Under the pieces are notes generated by a model that ran no database searches, was not told the DNA's origin, and saw only the letters and a program-made list of their open reading frames with translations. 64,000 bases of DNA from Rhizobium sp. Leaf262 (lineage in GTDB: Bacteria > Pseudomonadota > Alphaproteobacteria > Rhizobiales > Rhizobiaceae): contig NZ_LMMM01000018.1 in the NCBI RefSeq assembly GCF_001422245.1, positions 303,202 through 367,201 of the forward strand, read 5' to 3'. Position 1 is the first letter of the stretch. Every line of letters starts with the position of its first letter. Positions 16,934 through 25,932 of this stretch are shown here, piece by piece. Both the position numbers and the translations under genes were made by a program.

Positions 16934-17701
16934 ATGACCGAAGATGACAGTGAACGATATCGCGCACCGGCGCTGGACAAGGGGCTCGATATCATCGAGC
17001 TGCTGGCGAGCACCGATGGCGGGTTGACGCAGGTGGAAATCGCCAAGGCGATCGGCAAAAGCCCCAATGAATTCTACCGGATGCTGGACCGGCTGGTCCG
17101 CCGTGGCTATGTGCACAGACAGGATGGCGACCGGTTTTTTCTGACGCTGAAACTCTTCGGACTTGCGCATTTTCACGCGCCGCTGCGCAGGCTGGTGTCC
17201 TTCGCCACCCCCATCATGCGCGCGTTTTCCAACAAGGCCGGGCAGGCCTGCCATCTGGCGGTGTATGATCGCGGCGCCGTCGTGGTGATCGCCCAGCAGG
17301 ATTCGTCCACCTATTGGGCGCTGTCGATCCGCGTCGGAGCGCAGATGAGCCTGTTCAACACCGGCTCGGGCCACATTCTGCTGGCCTTCCAGACGGAGGC
17401 GCAGCGCCAAATCATGATTGCCGAACAGTTGCGCGGTGGCGGCGAGACGTCATTGCCTGCGGGATTGCTGGAGCGCCTGGAGCAGCTCAGAGTGAACGGC
17501 TTCGAAAGCATGAACAGCCTGCAGACTGCCGGTATCCGAAACATCTCCGCGCCGGTTCTGACACTGGATGGCACCGCCTTGGCTGCCATCACCTGCCCCT
17601 ACATCACGCCGCTCAACAGCGACGCACCAAGCGCCGAAGATTGCGTCGGTCTCATTCGCGATGCAGCGCGCAACATTTCTGAAGTAGCAGCCGGACAATA
17701 A
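16934..17701 (+). CDS. IclR-family transcriptional regulator
   Basis: The 255-residue protein has an N-terminal winged helix-turn-helix (ALDKGLDIIELLAS, then TQVEIAKAIGKSPNEFYRML, residues 12-55) and a C-terminal effector-binding domain from about residue 75. The segment FNTGSGHILLAFQ is the usual IclR core motif. It is divergent from the SDR gene, with a shared control region of 144 bases, so it probably controls that dehydrogenase. The effector is unknown. Confidence 0.9.
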   Translation: MTEDDSERYRAPALDKGLDIIELLASTDGGLTQVEIAKAIGKSPNEFYRMLDRLVRRGYVHRQDGDRFFLTLKLFGLAHFHAPLRRLVSFATPIMRAFSNKAGQACHLAVYDRGAVVVIAQQDSSTYWALSIRVGAQMSLFNTGSGHILLAFQTEAQRQIMIAEQLRGGGETSLPAGLLERLEQLRVNGFESMNSLQTAGIRNISAPVLTLDGTALAAITCPYITPLNSDAPSAEDCVGLIRDAARNISEVAAGQ

Positions 17702-17735
17702 AAAACGCGACCGGCAGGGGACCGATCGCGTTTTC
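17702..17735. terminator. Bidirectional terminator between iclR-type gene and tal
   Basis: ACGCGACCGG and CCGATCGCGT form a stem with one mismatch, with an A-run on the left and T4 on the right. It can therefore serve both the plus-strand regulator and the minus-strand transaldolase gene. Confidence 0.8.
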
Positions 17736-17792
17736 TTGACTGGAGGTATTATACTTTAATAACGACCTACTATCGCTAAGGTTCCAGAAATC

Positions 17793-18749
17793 TTAAGCGG
17801 CCAGTTGCTTGCGAATGATGCCTCGCAGGGATTCCAGATCCTTGGCGAACTGGCGAATACCTTCCGACAGCTTTTCCGTTGCCATGGCATCTTCGTTGAG
17901 GTGCCAACGGAACGTCTTCTCATCGAGAGACTGCAAAGGTTCGGCCTTGGCATCGTCGGCAGAGAGCTTGCGCTCAAGCGTACCGGTGTCCTTGTCCAGC
18001 TCTTCCAGCAGAGCCGGGCTGATGGTCAGGCGGTCGCAACCGGCCAGCGCTTCGATCTCGCCGACATTGCGGAAAGACGCGCCCATCACCACGGTGGAGA
18101 TGCCGTTGGCCTTGTAATAATTGTAAATCTTGCGAACGGAAACCACGCCCGGATCGGTTTCAGCCGTGTAGTCTTCGCCCGTGGACTTCTTGTACCAATC
18201 GAGAATACGACCGACGAAAGGCGAGATGAGGAAGGCTTTGGCTTCCGCACACGCGATGGCCTGCGCCTGCGAGAAGAGCAGTGTCAGATTGCAATCGATG
18301 CCTTCGGCCTGCAGCACTTCGGCGGCTTTGATGCCTTCCCATGTGGAGGCAAGCTTGATGAGAATACGATCACGCTCGATGCCACGGTCCTTGTAACCGG
18401 CGATGATCTGATGCGCCTTGGCAACAGATGCCTTGGTATCGAACGAAAGGTCGGCGTCCACTTCGGTCGAGACGCGGCCGGGAACGAGTTCGACAAGCTT
18501 TGCACCGACGGAAATTGCCAGACGGTCGGCAATCGCGCCAACCACGGCATCGGAATCACCGCCCTGCTTTTTACCCCAGGAAACGGCTTCCGTTACGGTA
18601 TCGGCAAACATCGGCGTGCCGAGCGCCTTCAAAATGATCGACGGATTGGTGGTGCAATCCACCGGCTTCAGGCGTGCGACCGCCTCGATATCGCCGGTAT
18701 CGGCAACAACCGTAGTGATCTTGCGAAGTTGGTCAAGTTTGGAAGTCAT
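17793..18749 (-). CDS. tal: Transaldolase
   Basis: The 318-residue class I transaldolase transfers a dihydroxyacetone unit between sugar phosphates in the pentose phosphate pathway. The N-terminal [14 protein letters not shown] segment near residues 30-43, the Schiff-base lysine in [20 protein letters not shown] (about residue 131) and [20 protein letters not shown] near 230-250 are all present. Length matches TalB. The ATG at 18749 has AAGGAT upstream; the open frame extends further but without family similarity. It is divergent from a SorC-type regulator, which likely senses a sugar phosphate. Confidence 0.96.
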   Translation of the reverse strand: MTSKLDQLRKITTVVADTGDIEAVARLKPVDCTTNPSIILKALGTPMFADTVTEAVSWGKKQGGDSDAVVGAIADRLAISVGAKLVELVPGRVSTEVDADLSFDTKASVAKAHQIIAGYKDRGIERDRILIKLASTWEGIKAAEVLQAEGIDCNLTLLFSQAQAIACAEAKAFLISPFVGRILDWYKKSTGEDYTAETDPGVVSVRKIYNYYKANGISTVVMGASFRNVGEIEALAGCDRLTISPALLEELDKDTGTLERKLSADDAKAEPLQSLDEKTFRWHLNEDAMATEKLSEGIRQFAKDLESLRGIIRKQLAA

Positions 18750-18840
18750 GCCATTTGATCCTTGATCTTTGGAAAACTGCTTCAGCCGCGTTCCGTTCCG
18801 CGCGGATGCGCAACGCTGGAACCCGTTGTTTTCTGTGTTG

Positions 18841-18920
18841 CGAGTATCGCGCCGCACAAGACGCAAAGTCAAGACATTTGCGCAACGCAATTGACATAAG
18901 TTTCACAACAGCGATACTCG
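18841..18920. promoter_or_regulatory. Separated inverted repeat in the tal/SorC divergent region
   Basis: CGAGTATCGC at 18841-18850 and its exact inverse GCGATACTCG at 18911-18920 lie 60 bases apart between the two divergent starts. They could be half-sites or two copies of one operator for the SorC-type regulator. Confidence 0.5.
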
Positions 18921-18935
18921 TCGCTCAACGAAAGC

Positions 18936-19934
18936 ATGGCGAAAACAGTGGCAAAACTGCGAAGAGACACCCACACGGCCTATTCCGAAGCCGCCTCCCT
19001 GCGGCTGCGGGCCGCGTGGCTCTATTACAATCAGGGCATGACGCAGAAGGATGTGGCGGAGAAACTCGGCATCAGCCGCTCCACCGTCATCCGCTTGCTG
19101 GATGAGGCGATGAAGCGCTCGGAAGTGCAGATCTGGATCAATGAGGGCATCGAAGACCTCGTTGAACTGGCAATCAAGCTTGAGGGCGCTTACGGGCTGG
19201 ATGAGGCGATCATCATTCCATCCGCATCATCGAAGGCGCAGGACATCGCCAAGGCCGTGGGTCTGGCACTCGGCCAGTTTCTTTCGGAGGCCGTGCCTGA
19301 CAATGCCACCATCGGCGTCGGCTGGGGCCGCACCATGACCGCATCTCTCTCCAGCTTCCGCCCGCCGCGCCGGGAAAACTGCAAGGTCGTCTCGCTTCTG
19401 GGCGGCATTGTGGCGGTCCATCAGACCAACCCGCTGGATTACACATGGCGACTGGCGAGCGCACTGGGGGCGGAATGCTATATGTTCCTCGCGCCGCTTT
19501 TGGTGGACTCAAAAGAAACCCGCCAGGCCCTGATCGAAAAATGCGGGCTCAACACGCTGTTCGAACTGGCCGAAAGTCTTGATCTCGCCATCGTCAGCTG
19601 CGGCGACATCGGGCCGCACTCCACATCGCTGTCGGAAGGCTTCATTTCCAAACAGACCCATGACGAATTGGTAGCGGCAGGCTGCGTCTGTGACACCATG
19701 TTCAACTTCATCGATGCGGAGGGACGCTCCGTCGATCACCCCATCAACCAGCGCGCCATGGCGATTGGGTTGGACACGCTGAAAAAAGCCAAACACATCG
19801 TGCTGGCCTCCGGCGGCGCCCACCGCGCCACGGCCATCCGCGCTACCATCAAGCGGATTGGGTGCAATACGCTGATTACGGATGAGGCGGCGGCACGGGC
19901 GTTGTTGGAGATGGGGGAAGGCGTGGCGACATAA
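18936..19934 (+). CDS. SorC/DeoR-family sugar-binding transcriptional regulator
   Basis: The 332-residue protein has an N-terminal helix-turn-helix (YYNQGMTQKDVAEKLGISRSTVIRLL, about residues 30-55) and a C-terminal phosphosugar-isomerase-like effector domain. The domain carries GVGWGRTMTASL near residues 128-139 and ASGGAHRATAIRATIK near 290-305. Members such as SorC, EryD and SmoC respond to sugar phosphates or polyols. It is divergent from tal, 186 bases away, suggesting regulation of transaldolase or of itself. The effector is unknown. Confidence 0.87.
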   Translation: MAKTVAKLRRDTHTAYSEAASLRLRAAWLYYNQGMTQKDVAEKLGISRSTVIRLLDEAMKRSEVQIWINEGIEDLVELAIKLEGAYGLDEAIIIPSASSKAQDIAKAVGLALGQFLSEAVPDNATIGVGWGRTMTASLSSFRPPRRENCKVVSLLGGIVAVHQTNPLDYTWRLASALGAECYMFLAPLLVDSKETRQALIEKCGLNTLFELAESLDLAIVSCGDIGPHSTSLSEGFISKQTHDELVAAGCVCDTMFNFIDAEGRSVDHPINQRAMAIGLDTLKKAKHIVLASGGAHRATAIRATIKRIGCNTLITDEAAARALLEMGEGVAT

Positions 19935-19954
19935 AGAAAGTCGGCCTCTCCTCC

Positions 19955-20068
19955 CTCATTCCTGTGCTTGTCACAGGAATCTAGCCAGCCCAAGTTTTTG
20001 GGCTGAGGAGAGTCTTTCGCCGCGCAGACGCGCGGGGGCTGGATTCCTGTGACAAGCACAGGAATGAG
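19955..20068. repeat. Palindromic intergenic repeat, second family, copy 3
   Basis: Nearly identical ends to the copy at 4281: CTCATTCCTGTGCTTGTCAC at the left and its inverse at the right. The CAGCCCAAG/TGGGCTG core is present. It lies between two convergent genes. Confidence 0.85.
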
Positions 20069-20084
20069 GGAACACACAGTTTAA

Positions 20085-20957
20085 TCAAACCTTACCCGTC
20101 TCCCACCCCAGCATCGCGCGCTTGCGCGTCAGCCCCCAGTGATACCCGGTCAGCGCGCCGCTTTTGCCCACTGCGCGGTGGCAGGGGACGACGAAGGAGA
20201 TGGGGTTGGCGCCGATGGCGGCGCCGACGGCGCGCGAGGCGGTGGGTTGGCCGATGTCGTGGGCGACATGCGAATAGGTGACGGCTTTGCCGAGCGGGAT
20301 TTTCAAGAGGCTCTGCCAGACTCGGACCTGGAAATCCGTGCCGAGCAGGACGACGCGCAGGGGCTGTTCGCTTTTCCATTTGTCCGCATCGAAAATGCGC
20401 GACGCATAGGGCGCGGTGGCGGCGCTGTCTTCCGAGTAATCGGCATTGGGCCAGCGCCGCGCCATATCTTCGAAACAGGCTTTTTCCTCGCCGGGATCGG
20501 CAAACGCACAACCGGCGAGACCACGTTCCGTGATCATGATCAGCGCCAGGCCGAAGGGTGACGGGTGGAAGCCGTAGCGGATGGAAAGGCCGGAGCCCTT
20601 GGCCTTCCATTCCCCCGGTGACATAGCTTCGTGGGTGACGAAAAGATCGTGAAGGCGGCCCGGCCCGGACATGCCGACCTCGATGGAAGCGTCCAGAAGC
20701 GGCAGGCTTTCATCACGCAGCAGGCGCTTGGCGTGATCGAGCGTCACGGCCTGAAGGAAGGCTTTCGGAGACAGACCGGCCCAGCGGGTAAACGTCTTCT
20801 GCAATTGCGTCGGCGATTGGTCGAGCTTGGCGGCGATGGTTTCGAGCGACGGCTGATCGCGGTACTCCACCGTCAGGATTTCGATGACCCGTCGCACTGT
20901 CTCATAGTCCGAGCCTGTGGGGGTGATGTCTTCCTTCAGCATGATATTGGCGTTCAT
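20085..20957 (-). CDS. AraC-type HTH / methylated-DNA-protein cysteine methyltransferase
   Basis: The 290-residue protein resembles the C-terminal two thirds of Ada. An AraC-type helix-turn-helix region lies at about residues 20-110 (SLETIAAKLDQSPTQLQKTF). It is followed by an O6-alkylguanine transferase domain with FQVRVWQSLLKIPLGKAVTYSHVA and the active-site motif VVPCHRAVGKSGALTGYHWG near residue 260. It should remove O6-alkyl groups from DNA by suicide transfer to the Cys. The N-terminal zinc/phosphotriester domain of Ada is absent, so it cannot sense damage in the Ada way. The ATG at 20957 has AAGGAG upstream and is preferred over an in-frame ATG at 21008. Confidence 0.93.
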   Translation of the reverse strand: MNANIMLKEDITPTGSDYETVRRVIEILTVEYRDQPSLETIAAKLDQSPTQLQKTFTRWAGLSPKAFLQAVTLDHAKRLLRDESLPLLDASIEVGMSGPGRLHDLFVTHEAMSPGEWKAKGSGLSIRYGFHPSPFGLALIMITERGLAGCAFADPGEEKACFEDMARRWPNADYSEDSAATAPYASRIFDADKWKSEQPLRVVLLGTDFQVRVWQSLLKIPLGKAVTYSHVAHDIGQPTASRAVGAAIGANPISFVVPCHRAVGKSGALTGYHWGLTRKRAMLGWETGKV

Positions 20958-21028
20958 GGCGTATCTCCTTGAAGACGCAAGAAACCACGCCGCGTCGTCC
21001 ATCTCCACCCGTTTCTTGCCTGTTATAG

Positions 21029-21511
21029 CTAGATTCTTTGCCGCACGGTTGCCAGCGCCCCGCGAAACGCCTTGGCGAAGCTTTCGCGATCATCCGGGTT
21101 GAGGAAGGAGCCAATATCCGTCATGCGCCCCTCGCCCGAGACATACATGGAGAGAATGCCGATTTCCTCGTGCCGATTGACGCGGAAGCGTGCCCAGAAC
21201 GGGTTGAAGCGATGCTCGACCATGCGGCCCGCCGGAGAAAATTTGCGAACGGAGAGATTGGTGCGCGACACCGTGACTTCCTCCCGTGCCTTTGCGGCCC
21301 GGTAGTTCACGCGGAAGGCGATATAGAGCAGGAGGAAATCGAGCCCCAGAAACAGGCCGATGGGCCATGCGCCGGTGACCATGAAAAAGACGCCGTAGAG
21401 AAGGCAGACGGCACCCGTAAGCACCAGAAGAACGCAAAACCCCTTGCGTCCGAGGGAGCGATGGGGAACAAGTTCCGCTGCAAAAACCGGCTGCTCGTTA
21501 ACGCTGTCCAC
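21029..21511 (-). CDS. DUF2244 family membrane protein
   Basis: The 160-residue protein has two adjacent transmembrane segments (FCVLLVLTGAVCLLYGVFFMV and WPIGLFLGLDFLLLYIAF). A cytoplasmic C-terminal domain carries VTVSRTNLSVRKF and FNPFWARFRV, the DUF2244 pattern. Function is unknown; the family is widespread in alphaproteobacteria and often lies next to nth, as here. I chose a GTG at 21511 with GAGG 8 bases upstream; GTG 21538 and ATG 21580 are also in frame, the latter overlapping nth. Confidence 0.82.
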   Translation of the reverse strand: MDSVNEQPVFAAELVPHRSLGRKGFCVLLVLTGAVCLLYGVFFMVTGAWPIGLFLGLDFLLLYIAFRVNYRAAKAREEVTVSRTNLSVRKFSPAGRMVEHRFNPFWARFRVNRHEEIGILSMYVSGEGRMTDIGSFLNPDDRESFAKAFRGALATVRQRI

Positions 21512-21547
21512 CTTGCTGTCCTCAATAGCGCGAAACACAGTTTGACC

Positions 21548-22318
21548 ATGACAATCATCAAGAAACGATCCAGCGCCCAAACGTTGAAAAAGTCAAATGC
21601 GACAGCGCGTCGCAAGCCAGTACGCGTCAAAACGCTCTATTCACAGGACGAGTTGAAAGAAATCTTCCGGCGCCTCTCCATCCAGCGACCGGAGCCGAAG
21701 GGCGAGCTGGAACATTCCAACCCGTTTACGCTGGTGGTTGCCGTGGCGCTATCCGCTCAGGCCACCGATGTCGGCGTCAACCGGGCAACGCGCGGCCTGT
21801 TTGCGGTGGCCGATACGCCGCAGAAGATGCTGGATTTGGGCGAGGAACGGCTGATCGGCTATATCAAGACCATCGGCCTTTACCGCAACAAGGCCAAGAA
21901 CGTCATTGCGCTCTCACAGATGCTGATCGATGATTTCGGTGGCGAGGTGCCGCGCACGCGCGAAGAGCTGATCAAGCTGCCCGGCGTGGGGCGCAAGACC
22001 GCCAATGTGGTGATGTCAATGGCTTTCGGCATTCCGACGCTGGCGGTCGATACGCATGTGTTTCGCATCGCCAACCGGCTCTGTCTGGCACCGGGGAAGA
22101 CCCCGGACGAGGTGGAAGAGCGGCTGGTGAAGATCATTCCCGATGAATATCTTTTCCATGCACATCACTGGCTGATCCTCCACGGACGATATTGCTGCAA
22201 GGCGCGCAAGCCGGAATGCGAGCGCTGCGTGATTGCCGACATCTGCAAATCCCCGGAGAAGACTTGGGATATTCCAGCCCCGCTGGTGGAACTACCGGCT
22301 CAGCTGGTGGGTGAATGA
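21548..22318 (+). CDS. nth: Endonuclease III
   Basis: The 256-residue bifunctional DNA glycosylase/AP lyase excises oxidised pyrimidines. The helix-hairpin-helix LPGVGRKTANVV holds the catalytic Lys and lies near residue 145. The catalytic Asp is in LAVDTHVFRIANRL. A [4Fe-4S] site with spacing Cys-X6-Cys-X2-Cys-X5-Cys is seen in the C-terminal CKARKPECERCVIADIC segment. About 30 basic residues precede the core (KKRSSAQTLKKSNATARRK). Its open frame extends far upstream, but the ATG at 21548 gives the normal length. The 3' end overlaps the convergent EI24 gene by 27 bases. Confidence 0.97.
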   Translation: MTIIKKRSSAQTLKKSNATARRKPVRVKTLYSQDELKEIFRRLSIQRPEPKGELEHSNPFTLVVAVALSAQATDVGVNRATRGLFAVADTPQKMLDLGEERLIGYIKTIGLYRNKAKNVIALSQMLIDDFGGEVPRTREELIKLPGVGRKTANVVMSMAFGIPTLAVDTHVFRIANRLCLAPGKTPDEVEERLVKIIPDEYLFHAHHWLILHGRYCCKARKPECERCVIADICKSPEKTWDIPAPLVELPAQLVGE

Positions 22319-23017
22319 CGGATCGCGACGGCTGATCGCTTTGTGCAGATGCACCATGAAGGACGCGGCAAAAAGCGGTGTCAGAAGGTTGAGGAAGGGG
22401 ATGGCGAGGAAGCCCGCAATCACCAGACCGGCCATGAACACCGTCGTGGCGTGTTTTGCGCGAAAGGCGCGCGCGTCGGCAGGCGAGCGAAACCGCATGG
22501 CTGCGAATTCGAAGAATTCCCGTCCCAGCAGATAGCCGTTGACCAGAAAGAACGCGATGAGATTGACGCCCGGCACCAGAAGAAGAAGCAGCGCGATGAT
22601 GTTGCCCAGAATGACGATACCGAAGAACTTGATGGAAGACGGGATGGCTTCGGTGAGCGGCATGGCTGTGCCCGGCCCGTCGGCGGGGTAGTCCTTTTTC
22701 TCGATGACTTCGGCGACATCATCCAGAAACAGACCGGCAATGATGGCTGTGACGGGCGAAATCATCAAAGCAAGCGCAAGGGCAAGGCCGATACCGGCAA
22801 GAATGGCAAAGATGAAGCCCATCCAGCCTGCCCATTCCGGAGTGCCTGGAAACAGCGAATCAATCCATGGCAGCGCAAGCCAGAGAAACACCGACCGGAC
22901 GGCAAACCACAGGCCGACCAGCACCAGAATCGTCAATCCGAGCACTTTCCAGAACGCCGATCGTGTTTCAGGCGCAAAAAGGTTGCCAAAAGCATGCCGC
23001 GCGGCGTGAAAAATCAT
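22292..23017 (-). CDS. EI24/CysZ-like membrane protein
   Basis: The 241-residue protein has four to five hydrophobic segments and the EI24 family core ISPVTAIIAGLFLDDVAEVIE near residues 85-105, plus NGYLLGREFFEFAAMR near 175-190. CysZ proteins of this superfamily help sulfate uptake, but the subgroup here is not assignable and no sulfate genes are adjacent. The ATG at 23017 has GGAGG upstream. Its stop codon lies inside nth on the opposite strand. Confidence 0.83.
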   Translation of the reverse strand: MIFHAARHAFGNLFAPETRSAFWKVLGLTILVLVGLWFAVRSVFLWLALPWIDSLFPGTPEWAGWMGFIFAILAGIGLALALALMISPVTAIIAGLFLDDVAEVIEKKDYPADGPGTAMPLTEAIPSSIKFFGIVILGNIIALLLLLVPGVNLIAFFLVNGYLLGREFFEFAAMRFRSPADARAFRAKHATTVFMAGLVIAGFLAIPFLNLLTPLFAASFMVHLHKAISRRDPSFTHQLSR

Positions 23018-23325
23018 GATCTGCCTCCATTTCGGCGGATTTACCATCAATTTTAGGGGCTGCCGAGTGAGTGGCAAATAGGGGTCTGCGCTCCTCTTAA
23101 CAAGAAATCTCGCAACTCCCCCAAAGAAAAACTTCAACCCCGTATTTTGCGCTTGAAGAAAAGCAACCACTAAACTATAAAAACAAACAGGCAAAAAGTT
23201 GTACATTCTCGTAGAGTGGGGATCGACGGGATGACGCTTCGCCTGTTAACCTAGCCGTCACGATTGGCAGCGGAAACACCGCCTGAACACCATCGTCCGC
23301 TAAAGAAAAGAAGAACGAGGCGTCG
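23018..23325. promoter_or_regulatory. Divergent intergenic region between the EI24 and rpiR-type genes
   Basis: This 308-base gap contains no supported gene. It is AT-rich between 23100 and 23215, as expected for promoters of both flanking genes. GAGG at 23317-23320 is the ribosome site of the TTG-started regulator. I saw no convincing palindrome. Confidence 0.4.
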
Positions 23326-24147
23326 TTGGAAAAATTGCTGATTGATCTCACCCGCTCGCTGAAAACCGGCACACCGTCGGAACGGCGTATTGCGAAGTAC
23401 CTTATCGAGCATCTGGCCGAACTTCCATTCGAGACAGCTGCGACACTGGCCGAAAAGCTCAGCCTGAGCCCGATGACGGTGGGTCGTTTCCTGCGGTCGC
23501 TGGGTTACCGGCAACTGAGTGACATTCGCGAGCATCTTCGCGAAGAGGCACATGTACCTGAAGCGGCTCCGGCTGCCGCGCAGGAAGCGCCGCAGACACC
23601 GCTGTCTTCGCTGATGTTGCAGCAAATTCAGGCCGTACAGGCGGTCTATGATCTGGCGGGGCAGTCCGTATGGAAAGCTGCGCTCAACAGCATTGCCGAA
23701 AGCCGCGAGGTGTTCGTCGCTTCGTCTGCGGAAAGCTTCGGCATCTGTCGGTACTTCTACACCAAGCTGCTGGAATCGCGCGAGCGCGTGCATTATCTGC
23801 AGCGCGATGGCGCGACCTACATCGCTCTCATGGATGAACCGGTGGAAGGCACGCTACTGGTGTTGATGGACTGCGGCGGCAATCTTGCAGCCTTGCAGCG
23901 TCTTGCCAAGATGGCCATGAAGGCTGGCTACAAGACGGTTCTGATCACCACACGTTTCTACGAGTGGGGTCCTGACAGTGCAGACATCTGCCTCACCATT
24001 CCACTGGGCCAGAACGGTGGGCACAGCATGTTGCAACTGGTGGCTATCACCGAGTTCATGCTGCATTCTCTTTCTCAGAAAAGCGAAACCGGACGCAGAG
24101 ACCGGTACCGCCGCATTGGTGACATGCAGCGGGCTTTGAATGCCTGA
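23326..24147 (+). CDS. RpiR/MurR-family transcriptional regulator
   Basis: The 273-residue protein has an N-terminal HTH_6 domain (SERRIAKYLIEHLAELPFET then LAEKLSLSPMTVGRFLRSLGY, residues 18-62) and a C-terminal SIS sugar-phosphate-binding domain from about residue 110 (VFVASSAESFGICRYFYTKL). The start codon is TTG with GAGG 5 bases upstream; no ATG or GTG gives the full family N-terminus. The gene is convergent with a pentulose kinase gene, so a link to pentose metabolism is possible but unproven. An Ala/Pro/Glu-rich linker (AAPAAAQEAPQ) separates the domains. Confidence 0.9.
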   Translation: MEKLLIDLTRSLKTGTPSERRIAKYLIEHLAELPFETAATLAEKLSLSPMTVGRFLRSLGYRQLSDIREHLREEAHVPEAAPAAAQEAPQTPLSSLMLQQIQAVQAVYDLAGQSVWKAALNSIAESREVFVASSAESFGICRYFYTKLLESRERVHYLQRDGATYIALMDEPVEGTLLVLMDCGGNLAALQRLAKMAMKAGYKTVLITTRFYEWGPDSADICLTIPLGQNGGHSMLQLVAITEFMLHSLSQKSETGRRDRYRRIGDMQRALNA

Positions 24148-24152
24148 GCTTG

Positions 24153-24183
24153 ATGGAGCGGTTAACAGCCGCTCCATTTTTCT
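24153..24183 (+). terminator. Rho-independent terminator after the rpiR-type gene
   Basis: ATGGAGCGG (24153-24161) pairs with CCGCTCCAT (24169-24177) around TTAACAG and is followed by a T-rich run. No T-run exists for the opposite strand. Confidence 0.9.
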
Positions 24184-24216
24184 ATCACCGTCACATGACA
24201 GTTGCGTGACATAAGT

Positions 24217-25788
24217 TCAAAGCTGAGCCAGTTCCTCGCGGTGCCGGTACATCGCCAGAAATCGCCGGTAATCGCGGTCATAGCGGCCCTTGGCATTGTC
24301 GGAACGCCTCTCTTGCCCGCCGGAATACATCGCCGCACCGGCAGCCGCCAATCCCGCATGAACACCGCCCGCAGAGGCCGCATTCATGGCCGTGCCGAGA
24401 AGCACGGCATCTGCCGTGGCAGGCACCACGATGCGCTTTCCCGTCACATCTGCATAGAGCTCCATCAGAAGCGGATTGCGCACATGGCCACCGGTCACGT
24501 GCAGCGTATCCACCCGGTAGCCGAAACCTTCCATCGCATCCAGCACATGGCGTGCGCCGAGCGCAATGGAGACGGCAGTGCGCCAGTAGAGACGGCAGAG
24601 GCTGTCGAAGGACGTATCCAGCGTCAGCCCGCTGATGACGCCGCGCGCATGCGGATCGGCCAGTGGCGAGCGGTTTCCATGAAAGTCGGGAAGAACATGC
24701 AGATGATCGGCAAAGCCCTCGCCCTCGGTCTCCCTCAATGCCAGCACACGCTCGACAATACGGGCATGGAGCGACGATGTCGGCTCACCGCCCGCCGCAT
24801 GCATCTGCACAACGTGGTCCAGAAGCGCGCCGGTGGCCGATTGTCCACCTTCCACCAGCCAGTGGCCGGGTAGGATGGCCTGCCAGTAGGGACCCCAGAG
24901 ACTGTGGCCGGGCATCATCTTCGGCGTCAGCGTGACGAGGCAGCTGGAGGTTCCGGCGATGAGCGCGACATTGCTGCCGACATCCGATTGCAGACTGCCA
25001 CCGAGGGCGCCCAACGCACCCGCATAGGCATCGATCATGCCTGCAGCGACTTCGCAGCCGGTGTCTAAGCCCAATTCCTCGGCGGCCTGCGCCGAAAGCT
25101 TGCCGACGCTCTGGCCGGGCTCGACTGTGTCTTTGGGGAGGTTGCCGCGCTCCAGGAGATCACCGACACCGGCTATGTCGAGATAATCCTGGCTCCAGCC
25201 CTGCCCTTCATGCGCCAGAAAATTCCATTTGGCCGTGAGCGTGCAGTTGGAACGCTTTGCGCTACCGCTGGCCTTCCATGTCAGGAAGTCGGCGAGATCA
25301 AAGAAATATCCGGCCTTGGCCCAGCTTGCCGGCAGATGTTTCTTCAACCACATCAGCTTGGGCATCTGCATTTCAGGCGAGATCGATCCACCTGCAAAAT
25401 CCAGCACCGGATGGCCGGAGGTGCTCAGAAAGTCTGCTTCTGCGATGGCACGGTGGTCGAGCCAGACGATGGTATCGAAGCGGCCTTCACCCGTGGTGGA
25501 GACGGTGATCTGCTCGCCCTGCGGACCACGCACGACCAGCGAACAGGTGGCGTCGAAACCAATGGCGGCGACGGAGGATGCCACAATACCGGCGTCAGCC
25601 ATGGTCTTGCGCACGGCGATGCAGACGGCGTTCCAGATATCGGCGGAATCATGCTCGGCGTGGTTTTCCCTCGGCCTTTGCATGATGATGGGGTGGGTTG
25701 CGCGCGCAATCAGCCTGCCGCCCGCATCGAAAACGCCAGCGCGAGCGCTGCCCGTGCCGACATCGACAGCAACAAGATGTTGACGCAT
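24217..25788 (-). CDS. FGGY-family pentulose kinase (D-ribulokinase-like)
   Basis: The 523-residue kinase has an N-terminal phosphate loop LVAVDVGTGSARAGVFD, the conserved GFDATCSLVV and TIVWLDHRAIAEAD segments, a MIDAYAGALGALGG motif near residue 250, and a C-terminal ATPase motif HVTGGHVRNPLLMELYADVTG near 425. Length and the WLDHRA form match FGGY pentulose kinases related to D-ribulokinase rather than the shorter XylB type. It ends the minus-strand polyol operon and would phosphorylate the keto-pentose made by the dehydrogenase. The ATG at 25788 has GAGGGG upstream, supplied by the edge of a repeat. Confidence 0.88.
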   Translation of the reverse strand: MRQHLVAVDVGTGSARAGVFDAGGRLIARATHPIIMQRPRENHAEHDSADIWNAVCIAVRKTMADAGIVASSVAAIGFDATCSLVVRGPQGEQITVSTTGEGRFDTIVWLDHRAIAEADFLSTSGHPVLDFAGGSISPEMQMPKLMWLKKHLPASWAKAGYFFDLADFLTWKASGSAKRSNCTLTAKWNFLAHEGQGWSQDYLDIAGVGDLLERGNLPKDTVEPGQSVGKLSAQAAEELGLDTGCEVAAGMIDAYAGALGALGGSLQSDVGSNVALIAGTSSCLVTLTPKMMPGHSLWGPYWQAILPGHWLVEGGQSATGALLDHVVQMHAAGGEPTSSLHARIVERVLALRETEGEGFADHLHVLPDFHGNRSPLADPHARGVISGLTLDTSFDSLCRLYWRTAVSIALGARHVLDAMEGFGYRVDTLHVTGGHVRNPLLMELYADVTGKRIVVPATADAVLLGTAMNAASAGGVHAGLAAAGAAMYSGGQERRSDNAKGRYDRDYRRFLAMYRHREELAQL

Positions 25789-25792
25789 GCCC

Positions 25793-25907
25793 CTCATTCC
25801 TGTCTTTGTGACAGGAATCCAGTCGACGCGCGTCTGCGCGGCGGAAAGAGTCCTTTCAGCCCAAAGACTTGGGCTGGCTGGATTCCTGTGACAAGCACAG
25901 GAATGAG
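25793..25907. repeat. Palindromic intergenic repeat, second family, copy 4
   Basis: CTCATTCCTGTCTTTGTGAC at the left and its inverse ending CAGGAATGAG at the right frame a CAGCCCAAAGACTTGGGCTG core. It lies between the co-directional HAD and kinase genes and supplies the Shine-Dalgarno sequence of the kinase. Confidence 0.85.
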
Positions 25908-25932
25908 GGGGGAGTAGATGTGGATGCGCACG

